Shown here: positions 41,853 to 50,732 of the stretch, piece by piece
Layout of the letters: each line of letters begins with the position of its first letter
How positions within the stretch are numbered: position 1 is the stretch's first letter
DNA from: an uncultured Aquimarina sp.
Lineage (GTDB): Bacteria > Bacteroidota > Bacteroidia > Flavobacteriales > Flavobacteriaceae
DNA length: 64,000 bases
Reading direction: 5' to 3'
NCBI GenBank assembly: GCA_947496355.1
Contig: CANMCO010000003.1
Span: forward strand, 62,001-126,000
Notes under the pieces: generated by a model
What the model saw: the letters and a program-made list of their open reading frames with translations, nothing else
The model's database searches: none
Told to the model about the DNA's origin: nothing
Translations under genes and position numbers: made by a program

Positions 41853-43223
41853 ATGGCACAAAAACCATCAATACCAAAAGGAACACGTGACTTTTCCCCA
41901 TTAGAAGTGGCGAAGAGGAATTATATAATGAACACCATTAAGGAGCAGTTTCAAATATTTGGTTTTCATCCAATAGAGACTCCCAGTTTTGAGAACAGCG
42001 ACACGTTGATGGGAAAGTATGGCGAAGAAGGAGATCGGTTAATATTTAAAATATTAAATAGTGGTGACTATCTTAAAAAAGTAGACGATAACTTATATGC
42101 TAGTAAAGAAAGTAATAAAATTACTGCTAGAATAAGTGAGAAAGCACTCCGATATGATCTTACCGTCCCTTTTGCTCGTTATGTGGTGCAGCATCAAAAT
42201 GAAATCGATTTTCCTTTCAAAAGATATCAAATTCAGCCAGTGTGGAGAGCAGATCGCCCTCAAAAAGGAAGGTTTAGAGAGTTTTTTCAATGTGATGCTG
42301 ATGTTGTAGGGAGTACATCCTTATGGCAGGAGGTTGATTTTATTCAGTTGTATGATCAGGTTTTTACAAAACTAAATCTTCAAGGAGTTACCATTAAGAT
42401 TAATAACCGAAAGGTTTTATCTGGTATTGCAGAAGTCATAGGAGCGAGCGATAAATTAATAGATTTTACGGTTGCATTGGATAAGCTTGATAAGATAGGA
42501 GAAGACGGGGTTAAGAAAGAAATGAGCGATAAAGGAATTTCTGAAGCCGCTATTGAGAAAGTTAAACCTCTTTTTAATTTTACAGGAACTACATCAGAGA
42601 AGATTAATAAACTTAAGGATTTATTAGCCTCTTCAGAAGAAGGAATGCAAGGAGTAGAGGAGTTACAATTCATTGTCAATACAATTAATGAAATCCCTCT
42701 GCAGACTGCTAATTTGGATCTTGATGTTACCCTAGCCAGGGGATTAAATTATTATACTGGAGCAATTTTTGAAGTTTCAGCTCCGGATACCGTTAAGATG
42801 GGTTCTATAGGAGGTGGTGGAAGGTATGATGATCTTACAGGGATTTTTGGATTAAAGGGAGTAAGTGGAGTAGGGATATCTTTTGGACTGGACAGAATAT
42901 ATTTGGTTATTGAAGAGTTAAATCTGTTTCCAAAAACCGTGGCACCTTCAACAAAAGCTTTGTTTATCAATTTTGGAGAAGTAGAAGCGCTCTATTGTAT
43001 GAAAACAATAAACGTACTGAGAAAAGAAGGAGTGATAGCAGAACTTTATCCAGACAATGCAAAAATGAAGAAACAAATGGGATATGCAAATAAGAAGGAA
43101 ATTCCATTTGTTATACTTGCAGGTACTTCAGAGATTGAAAATAAAACATTTACGGTAAAAGATATGAAGTCTGGTTCTCAGAAAGAAATTAATTTTGAGG
43201 GTTTAAAGACGCTTTTAAGATAA
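41853..43223 (+). CDS. hisS: Histidine--tRNA ligase
   Basis: 456 aa. Class II synthetase: motif 1 near the start ([28 protein letters not shown]), motif 2 [20 protein letters not shown], motif 3 [12 protein letters not shown], His-specific [15 protein letters not shown]. It charges tRNA-His. Own leader of about 200 bp without a clear -7 element. Followed by an AT-rich hairpin at 43254-43281. Confidence 0.96.
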   Translation: MAQKPSIPKGTRDFSPLEVAKRNYIMNTIKEQFQIFGFHPIETPSFENSDTLMGKYGEEGDRLIFKILNSGDYLKKVDDNLYASKESNKITARISEKALRYDLTVPFARYVVQHQNEIDFPFKRYQIQPVWRADRPQKGRFREFFQCDADVVGSTSLWQEVDFIQLYDQVFTKLNLQGVTIKINNRKVLSGIAEVIGASDKLIDFTVALDKLDKIGEDGVKKEMSDKGISEAAIEKVKPLFNFTGTTSEKINKLKDLLASSEEGMQGVEELQFIVNTINEIPLQTANLDLDVTLARGLNYYTGAIFEVSAPDTVKMGSIGGGGRYDDLTGIFGLKGVSGVGISFGLDRIYLVIEELNLFPKTVAPSTKALFINFGEVEALYCMKTINVLRKEGVIAELYPDNAKMKKQMGYANKKEIPFVILAGTSEIENKTFTVKDMKSGSQKEINFEGLKTLLR

Positions 43224-43253
43224 AATTTTAGTAAATTAATACTTCTTAAATTT

Positions 43254-43281
43254 AAGATTTTTGCTACAAAAAAATCTTTTT
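43254..43281 (+). terminator. Probable terminator after hisS
   Basis: 9-bp stem AAGATTTTT / AAAAATCTT, 7-nt loop, then TTT. The stem is A/T rich, so the call is moderate. Confidence 0.55.
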
Positions 43282-43309
43282 AACCAAGTATAACCCTAAA
43301 ATTAGAATT

Positions 43310-43795
43310 ATGAAAAAGACCATTTTGACTACTTTTCTTTGCTTACTACTTGTGTCTGTAATTTCCTGCAAAAAAGATCCTAAAACAGATAAGTTAGATG
43401 CAGTAGAGGTTGTTCAAGATTCAACAGATGTCGCTATAGAAGAAGTCGTTGAAGAGAAAAAACCTGTGGTCAAGAAAAAGAAAAAAACGACTAAGAAAAA
43501 GAAGAAAAAAACCGTGGCTGATGGAGCTATGCGCATTCCAGGAACTTCTATTAGCACAAACAATTCATATTCAAAAAAGTATATAAGAGATTATGAAAAG
43601 TATGTAAGAAATTATAAAAAAGCTGTAGAAGCACATGATATGGACTCTTTTCTTAAATTAAGTAGCGCTAGTAGTGATCTTTCCAGGCAATATAATCGCC
43701 TTATGAATATACTTCCTGGTGAAGAAATTGAAAAGTTAAGTCAATATATGCAGCTAAAATCAAAGCAAATTAATGAACTATCTGCAAAAATGTAA
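43310..43795 (+). CDS. Lysine-rich lipoprotein of unknown function
   Basis: 161 aa. Lipoprotein signal MKKTILTTFLCLLLVSVISC with Cys20 as the lipidated residue. An acidic stretch (about 24-50) is followed by a dense Lys/Thr block (residues 51-68: 15 Lys). The last 75 residues look helical (YEKYVRNYKKAVEAHDMDSF). The Lys block would suit contact with anionic LPS or peptidoglycan, by inference. Terminator at 43821-43854. Confidence 0.75.
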   Translation: MKKTILTTFLCLLLVSVISCKKDPKTDKLDAVEVVQDSTDVAIEEVVEEKKPVVKKKKKTTKKKKKKTVADGAMRIPGTSISTNNSYSKKYIRDYEKYVRNYKKAVEAHDMDSFLKLSSASSDLSRQYNRLMNILPGEEIEKLSQYMQLKSKQINELSAKM

Positions 43796-43820
43796 AGATT
43801 AAATTTGAAGACCATTTAGT

Positions 43821-43854
43821 AAAACCATCCTACTAAAAATTAGGGTGGTTTTTT
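43821..43854 (+). terminator. Intrinsic terminator after the lysine-rich lipoprotein gene
   Basis: 12-bp stem AAAACCATCCTA / TAGGGTGGTTTT with one G-U pair, 8-nt loop, T6. Confidence 0.88.
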
Positions 43855-43893
43855 ATTTTAATTTTGATACATTTTCAGACTCTTGTATAAAAC

Positions 43894-43917
43894 AAAAAAA
43901 CTCCTGAAAATCAGGAG
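43894..43917 (-). terminator. Terminator of tRNA-Met (minus strand)
   Basis: On the minus strand CTCCTGA / TCAGGAG (7 bp, 3-nt loop) is followed by U7 from the A7 tract at 43894-43900. It starts 9 nt after the tRNA 3' end. Confidence 0.85.
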
Positions 43918-43926
43918 CTATTTTTG

Positions 43927-44000
43927 TAGCGAGAGGGGGGCACGATCCCCCGACCTCCGGGTTATGAATCCGACGCTCTAACCAACTGAGCTACCTCGCC
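43927..44000 (-). tRNA. tRNA-Met (anticodon CAT)
   Basis: 74-nt cloverleaf on the minus strand from G1 (44000) to A73 (43927). Acceptor stem GGCGAGG pairs with TCTCGCT through two G-U pairs. D-arm GTAGCTCAGTTGGTTAGAGC. Anticodon loop TTCATAA with CAT at 34-36; the top pair of that stem is an A31-C39 mismatch. T-stem GGGGG/CCCCC with loop ATCGTGC. CCA is not encoded. Whether it is the elongator or initiator Met, or an Ile2 precursor with CAT, is not fully settled; the A-U type pair rules for initiators (three G-C pairs) are not seen, so elongator is more likely. Confidence 0.92.
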
Positions 44001-44084
44001 ATATTCTTTTATACTTAAGACAAATTTGGTGTTAAAAGTGTTTTAAACAAAACTTACTTTTTTATAGTATGTCTTAAGAGGGTG

Positions 44085-44115
44085 CAAATATAAAAACAAA
44101 ATAGATTGACGCAAA
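44085..44115 (-). promoter_or_regulatory. Promoter of tRNA-Met (TTTG-N19-TATATTTG)
   Basis: Read on the minus strand: TTTG at 44115-44112, 19 bp, TATATTTG at 44092-44085: an exact match to the Bacteroidota consensus. Predicted 5' leader about 78 nt before G1, to be removed by RNase P. Confidence 0.88.
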
Positions 44116-44199
44116 CAATAATGCATAATTAATTTTTTTTTCATTGTCCTTTTAAAGTCGGTAATTAATCTATATATTGGCTTACCAACAATTAATGAT

Positions 44200-44592
44200 A
44201 TGTCTGAAAAAACAAAATATGAACTTGAATTTGTGGTACAGTCTTCACCGCAATTATTATATCAATATATATCCACACCTTCGGGGCTCTCAGAATGGTT
44301 TGCTGACAATGTAAACTCAAGAGGTGAATTATTCACATTTATCTGGGATGATTCTGAGGAGGAAGCTAAACTTTTGAGTAAAAAAAGTGGTGAGCGTATA
44401 AAATTTAGATGGGTAGCCGATGAAGATGATGGAAACGATTATTTTTTTGAATTACGTATTCAGGTAGATGAAATTACAAAAGATGTTTCTCTAATGGTTA
44501 CGGATTACTCTGAAGACGATGAGATGGATGAAAATAAAATGCTTTGGGATAACATGATAAGTAATCTAAAACATGTATTAGGCTCTGCATAA
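44200..44592 (+). CDS. START-like (AHSA1/SRPBCC) domain protein
   Basis: 130 aa, no signal peptide. KTKYELEFVVQSSPQLLYQY at the start, then LSEWFADNV and a central beta-grip pattern match the small START-like family of flavobacteria, a helix-grip fold that holds hydrophobic ligands. Acidic overall. Ligand unknown. Followed by a hairpin whose T-run ends exactly at the start of the next gene. Confidence 0.85.
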   Translation: MSEKTKYELEFVVQSSPQLLYQYISTPSGLSEWFADNVNSRGELFTFIWDDSEEEAKLLSKKSGERIKFRWVADEDDGNDYFFELRIQVDEITKDVSLMVTDYSEDDEMDENKMLWDNMISNLKHVLGSA

Positions 44593-44621
44593 TTCTTCTT
44601 TTTTTGATTTAAATTTTACTC

Positions 44622-44655
44622 CCCATAAAAGATAAATGTTTATGGGACTTTTTTT
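44622..44655 (+). terminator. Hairpin and T-tract directly abutting the next start codon
   Basis: 8-bp stem CCCATAAA / TTTATGGG (9-nt loop), then AC and T7 (44649-44655); the ATG of the aminotransferase gene is at 44656. It may end the upstream message, and partial readthrough would couple the two genes. Confidence 0.7.
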
Positions 44656-45504
44656 ATGGTTAATCTTAATGGTAATTTACTAGAGGACAGCAAAGCTACC
44701 CTTAGTTTAAAAAATAGAGGGTATGCCTATGGGGATGCCCTGTTTGAAACGATCCGAGTTAATTCTGGAGATATTTTGTTTTGGGAAGATCATTATTTTA
44801 GATTAATGGCTTCTATGCGAATTCTAAGAATGCAAATTCCTATGCAATTTACTCCTGAATTTCTTGAAAAAGAGATTTCTGGCCTTATTAAAGAAAATGG
44901 GCTAAGTAACTCTTCTGCTAGGGTAAAGCTTATGGTGCATAGAGTTTCTGGCGGATTGTATGCTCCTACTTCTAATGAGGTAGAGTATTCGATAACGACA
45001 TCGCAATTGGATTCGGGGTTTTATCAAATTATAGATCAGGCCAATGAGGTTACTCTTTTCAAAGACCATTATATTATTACTGATCTTCTTTCAACATTAA
45101 AATCAAACAACAAAATAGTTAATGTTTTAGGAGGGATTTTTGCAGCAGAAAATGGTTTTGATAATTGTTTGTTGATGAACTCTAATAAGATGATTATTGA
45201 GGCGTTAAATGGTAATTTGTTTCTAGTAAAAGATAATAAAATAAAAACTCCGCCTATATCAGATGGGTGTCTTAAAGGTGTGTTACGAACACAATTGTTA
45301 AGAATTCTTGAAAAATTACCAGAGTATGAAGTAGAAGAAGCTTCTGTTTCTCCTTTCGAATTACAAAAAGCAGATGAGTTATTTATTACAAATGTTATTG
45401 GCGGAATTCAACCAATTACTAAATTTAGAAAAAAAGAATACGATACTAAAATAAGTAGGAGATTATTGGGAGTCTTAAATGCAAGTATACGCCTAGGAAA
45501 CTAA
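44656..45504 (+). CDS. Class IV aminotransferase (branched-chain aminotransferase / ADC-lyase family)
   Basis: 282 aa. Fold type IV PLP enzyme: RGYAYGDALFETIRV at the start, LLSTLKSNNKIVNVLGGIFA with the probable PLP-binding Lys, then EALNGNLFLVK. Could be BCAT-like or aminodeoxychorismate lyase (PabC)-like; the family cannot be divided further by eye. Cytoplasmic. Its stop directly abuts the convergent YqgE stop (0 bp gap). Start is ATG right after a T-tract. Confidence 0.85.
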   Translation: MVNLNGNLLEDSKATLSLKNRGYAYGDALFETIRVNSGDILFWEDHYFRLMASMRILRMQIPMQFTPEFLEKEISGLIKENGLSNSSARVKLMVHRVSGGLYAPTSNEVEYSITTSQLDSGFYQIIDQANEVTLFKDHYIITDLLSTLKSNNKIVNVLGGIFAAENGFDNCLLMNSNKMIIEALNGNLFLVKDNKIKTPPISDGCLKGVLRTQLLRILEKLPEYEVEEASVSPFELQKADELFITNVIGGIQPITKFRKKEYDTKISRRLLGVLNASIRLGN

Positions 45505-46065
45505 TTAATTGTAAGTGGGGTTTTCGGGAGCATTAGACCAAAGCATATATTCACCACCTAATTCAATCATTTTTTCTTTCCAGAAAGTGTCATAAGATTT
45601 TCCGAAAATGTTTTTACTGTAATTATTCTCTACTATAACCCATGAATTAGCTTCTAGTTCTTGATTAAGTTGTTCAGAGTCCCAACCAGAGTATCCTAAA
45701 AAAAATCGAATTTCGTTGGCAGTAATTTTGTTTTCGGCAATTAGTTTTGAAACTACCGCAAAATCACCTCCCCAATAAATTCCTCCAGATATTTCTACAC
45801 TATTAGGGATTAAATCAGGAATTTTATGTATAAAATATAGATTATCTTGTTCAACCGGTCCTCCGTTATAGATTTTAAATTCTGATTCGATTTCTGGTAC
45901 AAGATCGGCAAGAAGATATTCAAGTGGTTTATTCATGATAAAACCAATGGATCCCTGCTCACTATGATCCGCAAGTAGAACTACAGAGCGATTAAAAGAC
46001 ACATCTCCAATAATAGATGGCTCTGCTATTAAAAGATGTCCTTTTGAGGGTTGAAGTGATATCAT
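45505..46065 (-). CDS. YqgE/AlgH family protein
   Basis: 186 aa. Typical family stretches: KGHLLIAEPSIIGDVSFNRSV, GSIGFIMNKPLEYLL, YNGGPVEQDNLYFIH, IRFFLGYSGWDSEQLNQEL, and SYDTFWKEKMIELGGEY at the end. A small conserved alpha/beta protein whose molecular function is unknown (once suggested as a regulator of alginate genes). Monocistronic, separated from the HU gene by a terminator. Confidence 0.92.
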   Translation of the reverse strand: MISLQPSKGHLLIAEPSIIGDVSFNRSVVLLADHSEQGSIGFIMNKPLEYLLADLVPEIESEFKIYNGGPVEQDNLYFIHKIPDLIPNSVEISGGIYWGGDFAVVSKLIAENKITANEIRFFLGYSGWDSEQLNQELEANSWVIVENNYSKNIFGKSYDTFWKEKMIELGGEYMLWSNAPENPTYN

Positions 46066-46145
46066 ATAATGATTTTGATTATCTTAAAGCTAAATAATTA
46101 TTTCTAATAATCAAAGTGGATGAGCTTTTTTTGTGGTAAAACCAT

Positions 46146-46174
46146 AAAAAAAGCCTCTAATTAAAGAGGCTTTT
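46146..46174 (-). terminator. Intrinsic terminator after the HU gene (minus strand)
   Basis: 10-bp stem (AGAGGCTTTT side on plus, AAAAGCCTCT opposite), 6-nt loop, U7 on the minus strand. Confidence 0.9.
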
Positions 46175-46197
46175 AAATAATATCGAAAACGAACTGA

Positions 46198-46470
46198 TTA
46201 GTTTACTGAACTTGATAAATCAGCTCCAGCCTTAAACTTAACAACGTTTTTAGCAGCGATTTTGATAGTCTTACCAGTTTGAGGGTTTCTACCTTCTCTT
46301 GCAGCTCTTTTAGAAACTGACCAAGATCCAAATCCTACTAAAGAAACACGAGCCCCTTTTTTAAGAGCTCCTTCAACATTTCCTAAGAAAGATTCTAAGG
46401 CTTTTTTAGCCGCTGCTTTAGTGATTCCAGCATCAGCTGCCATTGCATCGATTAATTCTGTTTTGTTCAT
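46198..46470 (-). CDS. HU family DNA-binding protein
   Basis: 90 aa, full HU length: MNKTELIDAMAADAGITKAA at the start, ARVSLVGFGSWSVSKRAAR and GRNPQTGKTIKIAAKNVVKF. It bends and compacts DNA as a dimer and is a main nucleoid protein. High-quality promoter at 46526-46555 with a 5' leader of about 50 nt; strong terminator. Gene symbol withheld because HU subtype (hupA/hupB) is not distinguished here. Confidence 0.96.
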   Translation of the reverse strand: MNKTELIDAMAADAGITKAAAKKALESFLGNVEGALKKGARVSLVGFGSWSVSKRAAREGRNPQTGKTIKIAAKNVVKFKAGADLSSSVN

Positions 46471-46525
46471 AATTCTGTTTTTAAATTAATTGTTGGTTAA
46501 ACCAATCTTTATGTTAAACGCTCTA

Positions 46526-46555
46526 CAAATTTATACGGATTTATGATTCATGCAA
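46526..46555 (-). promoter_or_regulatory. Promoter of the HU gene (TTG-N19-TAAATTTG)
   Basis: Read on the minus strand: TTG at 46555-46553, 19 bp, TAAATTTG at 46533-46526. Strong consensus match. Confidence 0.85.
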
Positions 46556-46658
46556 GGATTAGCCCAGTAAATACAGGGTTTTGTTGATAACTCAGGGCGA
46601 TTGTTAATAAACAACTCTGTTTTTTTATGAATTTTTAAATCTCATCAATCCATAAGTC

Positions 46659-47606
46659 TTACAACATTTTGGCATCTCGGTAAAAATTATAACCATTTAG
46701 TAGTGCTTTACCTTGCATGGCCTTTTTTCCCGGTAGTTGAAGTTCGTCTATAATAAGGTATCCTTTTTCTACTGCTACCTTGATTGTAGAATCTTCAACA
46801 ATGATTTTTCCAATGTCAAAATTATGTGCCTCTTCTACAGCAGTGGCCTGGTAAATTTTTACATTTTGCACATTACCATTATTCTGTAACTCACACCAAG
46901 CGGTTGGGTAAGGGCTTAAGCCTCTAATCAAGTTAATAATAATTCTAATATCTTCTGACCAGTCTATTTTGGTGTTTTCTCTATTTAACTTATATGCGGT
47001 TTTAAAGGTTGTGTCTTTGGGTTGAGCTTTTACAATAACTTCGTTACTTTCTATAGCTTTTAAGGTTTGTATGACAAGTTGTGAACCTTCTACCATCAAT
47101 TTATCATGTAATGCTCCTGCGGTATCATTATCTTCTATTTTGACTTCTTTTTGGAAGATAATATGGCCGGTATCTATTTTTTCGTCAATAAAAAAAGTTG
47201 TAACTCCTGTATTTTTCTCTCCATTGATTATTGCCCAGTTAATAGGAGCGGCACCTCTATAATCTGGTAAAAGAGAAGCATGTAAATTAAAAGTGCCAAA
47301 TTTTGGCATATTCCAAACTACTTTTGGTAGCATTCTGAAGGCTACTACCACATTTAAGTTTGGATTTAAGCTTTTCAATTCTTCTATAAATGCATCATCC
47401 TTTAGGTTAGTAGGTTGTAGAACATTAAGATTTTTAGATAGTGCATATTCTTTAACGGCTGAAGCTTTTAGTTTTCGACCTCTACCTGCAGGTTTATCTG
47501 GAGCCGTGATAACACCAACTACATTAAACTTGTGTTCTATTATGGTTTTTAAGGTTTCGACAGCAAAATCTGGGGTTCCCATAAATATGATTCGTAAGTC
47601 TTTCAT
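46659..47606 (-). CDS. fmt: Methionyl-tRNA formyltransferase
   Basis: 315 aa. RIIFMGTPDFAVETLKTII at the start, the formyl-folate motif (HASLLPDYRGAAPINWAIING), and a C-terminal OB-like tRNA-binding domain with RGLSPYPTAWCEL. It adds formyl to Met-tRNAfMet for translation initiation. It starts 3 bp after recQ; the ATPase gene, recQ and fmt form one tight operon. Confidence 0.96.
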   Translation of the reverse strand: MKDLRIIFMGTPDFAVETLKTIIEHKFNVVGVITAPDKPAGRGRKLKASAVKEYALSKNLNVLQPTNLKDDAFIEELKSLNPNLNVVVAFRMLPKVVWNMPKFGTFNLHASLLPDYRGAAPINWAIINGEKNTGVTTFFIDEKIDTGHIIFQKEVKIEDNDTAGALHDKLMVEGSQLVIQTLKAIESNEVIVKAQPKDTTFKTAYKLNRENTKIDWSEDIRIIINLIRGLSPYPTAWCELQNNGNVQNVKIYQATAVEEAHNFDIGKIIVEDSTIKVAVEKGYLIIDELQLPGKKAMQGKALLNGYNFYRDAKML

Positions 47607-47609
47607 TAT

Positions 47610-49511
47610 TTATACTAGTTGATAGTTATTGTCAGGATTGATTTTTATAATTTGATGTGCATTCATTTCTCTTAACACTTCTAAGATAGATTTCTCTGGG
47701 TATTCGAGTTTTGAAATCAAATCCCTTGAAGATAATTTTTTTTCTTGTAAAAGCCTTATAATATCTTCTTGTATTTTGTTTTGATTATGTTTTGTTTGGT
47801 TTTCTTTTTTTCCAATGCAAAAACTACAGATTCCACAATCGTTACTATTTGCTTCACCAAAATAACTCAGAAGCTGTTTACTTTTACATTGAGTATTATT
47901 TTCAGTGAATCTTAAAATTGCTTTTACTTTTTCAATTTTAGAATTATTTTGGGCTGTTAAATGATGTTTTACTCTATTAATAGTGCGCTCATCTTCTCTG
48001 GGTACTAAAAATATTATCTCAGCGTCGGATAGTGTATGATTAAATTGAAGTAATTCTAATTCATGAAGTTTGCTTAATATTACTATCACTTCCTTTTCGG
48101 AAGTATTAACTTTTGAAGCTATCATAGGTATATTTATGTTAACCTCTTCATCAAAAATACCCCCATAGGTTCTTAGGATGGCTTTAATGACCATCTCATA
48201 TTTTTGGTTTTTTTCTAGAAACGAGAGAAGTTGATTTCCAGTAGAAAGGATTTGTATACTACTTTTTTGAGTAAATCGTTGTGTAAACTTAATTACCCCG
48301 CAGCGATCCATAAATAACAGTGCGTTATATGCAAGAAGCATATTAATTGCGTACGTTGTGCAAAATGTATTGAAATCGAATTGATATACAGTTTGCTCTC
48401 CTTCTCCGTAGGATACTTGAAAATAGTTACAAAGTTTTCGGTATATCAATTTTACGGCATCAGCATCTGGTAGTACTTTAATAAATTGATTATTTAACCT
48501 TTGTTTGTCATTTTGATTTTTTAAAAGAAAAGCAAATGATTTTTTTCCATCTCTTCCAGCTCTTCCGGCTTCTTGAAAATAACTCTCTATACTTTCCGGA
48601 ATATTATAATGTATTACTGTACGTACATTTGGTTTGTCGATACCCATTCCAAAAGCATTAGTAGCTACCATTATTCTTACCTCTTCGTTTAGCCATTGTT
48701 TAAAACGCTTTGTTTTCTCGTGTGAATTTACTCCACCATGATAAAAGGCACTGGAGTAGCCGCTTTGATTAAGAAAATCACTAAGTTCAACAGCAGATTT
48801 TCTATTTCGTACATATACTATTGAAGTTCCAGGGTATTTCTCCAGAATCTGCTTAATTTTATATACTTTATCTACCGATTCTATGACCATGTAACCCAAA
48901 TTAGGCCTAAAAAATGATTGTCTCAAAACGTTTGGCTGAAAAAGATCCAGTTCACTAATAACGTCATCAATCACTTTGGTAGTGGCAGAAGCAGTTAGGG
49001 CTATTATAGGGATAGTGGGATGTAAGTCTCTTAAAATCTTAACCTTTTTATATGATGGTCTAAAATCATTTCCCCATTGCGAAATACAGTGAGCTTCATC
49101 AACCGCAATCAAATTAATATTCATTCGTTTTAATCGTTCTTGAACAAGCTCTTGTTGCAATCGTTCTGGCGAGAGATAAAGAAACTTGTAATTGCCATAG
49201 ATGCAATTGTCAAGAAGTGTGTCTAATTCTGGATATTTAATCCCGCTTGGTAAGGCGATAGCCTTTATTCCTTTTTCTTGAAGATTTTGTACTTGGTCCT
49301 GCATTAATGCAATCAACGGGGAAATTACAATGCATATCCCTTCTTTTACCAAAGTTGGAACCTGAAAGCAAATCGATTTTCCTCCTCCAGTTGGTAGTAA
49401 AGCAAAAGTGTCATTACCATCCAGGACAGCGTTAATAATTTCTTCCTGAAGCGGTTTGAAACTATCAAATCTCCAATATTCCTGTAATATTTGATGAGGA
49501 GATTTTGTCAA
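47610..49511 (-). CDS. recQ: ATP-dependent DNA helicase RecQ
   Basis: 633 aa. Walker A LPTGGGKS, DEAH box (AVDEAHCISQWGNDFR), motif VI QEAGRAGRDGK, and a Zn-binding Cys set (CKSKQL, CGICSFC) with a winged-helix region; no clear HRDC domain, so a RecQ-short type. It unwinds DNA 3' to 5' in recombination and fork repair. Co-transcribed with fmt and the ATPase gene at 49513. Confidence 0.95.
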   Translation of the reverse strand: MTKSPHQILQEYWRFDSFKPLQEEIINAVLDGNDTFALLPTGGGKSICFQVPTLVKEGICIVISPLIALMQDQVQNLQEKGIKAIALPSGIKYPELDTLLDNCIYGNYKFLYLSPERLQQELVQERLKRMNINLIAVDEAHCISQWGNDFRPSYKKVKILRDLHPTIPIIALTASATTKVIDDVISELDLFQPNVLRQSFFRPNLGYMVIESVDKVYKIKQILEKYPGTSIVYVRNRKSAVELSDFLNQSGYSSAFYHGGVNSHEKTKRFKQWLNEEVRIMVATNAFGMGIDKPNVRTVIHYNIPESIESYFQEAGRAGRDGKKSFAFLLKNQNDKQRLNNQFIKVLPDADAVKLIYRKLCNYFQVSYGEGEQTVYQFDFNTFCTTYAINMLLAYNALLFMDRCGVIKFTQRFTQKSSIQILSTGNQLLSFLEKNQKYEMVIKAILRTYGGIFDEEVNINIPMIASKVNTSEKEVIVILSKLHELELLQFNHTLSDAEIIFLVPREDERTINRVKHHLTAQNNSKIEKVKAILRFTENNTQCKSKQLLSYFGEANSNDCGICSFCIGKKENQTKHNQNKIQEDIIRLLQEKKLSSRDLISKLEYPEKSILEVLREMNAHQIIKINPDNNYQLV

Positions 49512-49512
49512 T

Positions 49513-50070
49513 CTATGTTATGTTTTTAAGAATAAAGTTGTAACGTTCTTTAACTGTTCCAAAAGGTACTTCTATACAATCATATCCTAGTTCGCTATAA
49601 GTGTCTAATAAATGATTGTGGATTTCTTTCGCCTGTTCAAAACTTTCATATCGCTCATCATCAGATGTATAGATTTCTTCCCACGGAGGCAATAAAAAAA
49701 CAGCGTCATACGTGTTGTTCTTACATGCGTCTATAAAATCATTTCCGTAAGACTGATCAAAGTAACTCATATAAGCCAAAACATCAGGAATTCCTCTGTC
49801 ATAAAAAAGAATATCTTGATTTTTAGACATTGCATCTGTAAACTGTTTGATCCTGCCATTTAAAATCTGTCTATTAAATTCATAAGGATCAGAAACTGAT
49901 ACTATGGGGTTAGAGATTATAGCAGTAGCGCTATCTTTATTCTTTGCTTCCTGAGTCATAGTTCGTATAACTTCATGAAAACAAAAGTAATTCGCCTTCT
50001 CCAGGGAAACGATTACAGAAGTTTTACCAGTTCCTGGTCCTCCTGTGATTACAATTCTTTTTTTTGTCAA
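49513..50070 (-). CDS. AAA_28-type (NadR/Ttd14-like) ATPase
   Basis: 185 aa. P-loop GGPGTGKTSV and FYDRGIPDVLAY as the Walker B/sensor part; no signal peptide. Resembles the NadR-type kinase or Ttd14-like AAA_28 family. Nucleoside or small-molecule kinase or regulatory ATPase activity is possible; substrate unknown. First gene of the recQ-fmt operon, 1 bp before recQ. No clear -7 element found upstream. Confidence 0.85.
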   Translation of the reverse strand: MTKKRIVITGGPGTGKTSVIVSLEKANYFCFHEVIRTMTQEAKNKDSATAIISNPIVSVSDPYEFNRQILNGRIKQFTDAMSKNQDILFYDRGIPDVLAYMSYFDQSYGNDFIDACKNNTYDAVFLLPPWEEIYTSDDERYESFEQAKEIHNHLLDTYSELGYDCIEVPFGTVKERYNFILKNIT

Positions 50071-50250
50071 AGTAATAAGTTTGCTACAAATTTCGGAATT
50101 ATAAAGGGATTATAAAAATACTATTAAGATAAGTATAAAGCTCTGTTAAAGTTGAATTTGTCGAAGTGAATTTTTAGTAACTTCAATAGCAATTCATGTA
50201 TGATTGCTTTATTTAGATTAATTAAATATAAATCTCAAAAAATAAAACTC

Positions 50251-50712
50251 ATGCCGGTTTACAATTTAAAAATTAATGGAAAACCTCATACTGTTGAGGC
50301 AGACCAGGATACCCCTCTTTTATGGGTGCTTAGAGATCATTTAGATATGGTAGGCACCAAATTTGGCTGCGGTATTGGTCAATGTGGTGCATGTACTATT
50401 CACATAGACGGATCCGCCACAAGAAGCTGCTTACTTCAGGTTTCTGCTGTGGGAGATATGGAAATTACTACAATTGAAGGTTTGTCTGAAGATATTTCGC
50501 ATCCAGTACAACAAGCCTGGAAAGAGATTGATGTGCCTCAATGTGGATATTGCCAGGCAGGGCAAGTAATGTCTGCCGCCGCTTTTCTTGGTCAAAATAA
50601 TAATCCTAATAAATCAGAGATTAGGGATGCCATGAGTGGTAATATATGCAGATGTGCTTCTTATAATAGAATAGAAAAAGCTGTAGAACTCGCTGCTAGT
50701 AAAATGAGCTAA
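50251..50712 (+). CDS. Molybdenum hydroxylase small subunit, 2Fe-2S (IorA/CoxS-like), locus 1
   Basis: 153 aa from ATG 50251; the extension to 50200 lacks family support. Two 2Fe-2S clusters: FGCGIGQCGACTIHIDG and, at the C-terminus, CGYCQAGQ with NICRCASY. It passes electrons from the molybdenum centre in the large subunit to an external acceptor. No flavin subunit is present, as in isoquinoline 1-oxidoreductase and nicotinate/aldehyde oxidase-type enzymes that use a cytochrome or other acceptor. Confidence 0.9.
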   Translation: MPVYNLKINGKPHTVEADQDTPLLWVLRDHLDMVGTKFGCGIGQCGACTIHIDGSATRSCLLQVSAVGDMEITTIEGLSEDISHPVQQAWKEIDVPQCGYCQAGQVMSAAAFLGQNNNPNKSEIRDAMSGNICRCASYNRIEKAVELAASKMS

Positions 50713-50732
50713 CCCATTTAAAATTCAATAAA

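Larger units (their letters stand above)
43796..44199. other. 404-bp region without protein-coding genes
   Basis: Contains, in order, the terminator of the lipoprotein gene, the tRNA-Met terminator, tRNA-Met and its promoter (all listed), then about 80 bp before the START-like gene with no clear -7 element. Confidence 0.85.

Noticed and set aside
43254..43281. A promoter inside the hairpin after hisS
   Set aside because: No TAnnTTTG match at the correct spacing; the sequence is better read as a hairpin.
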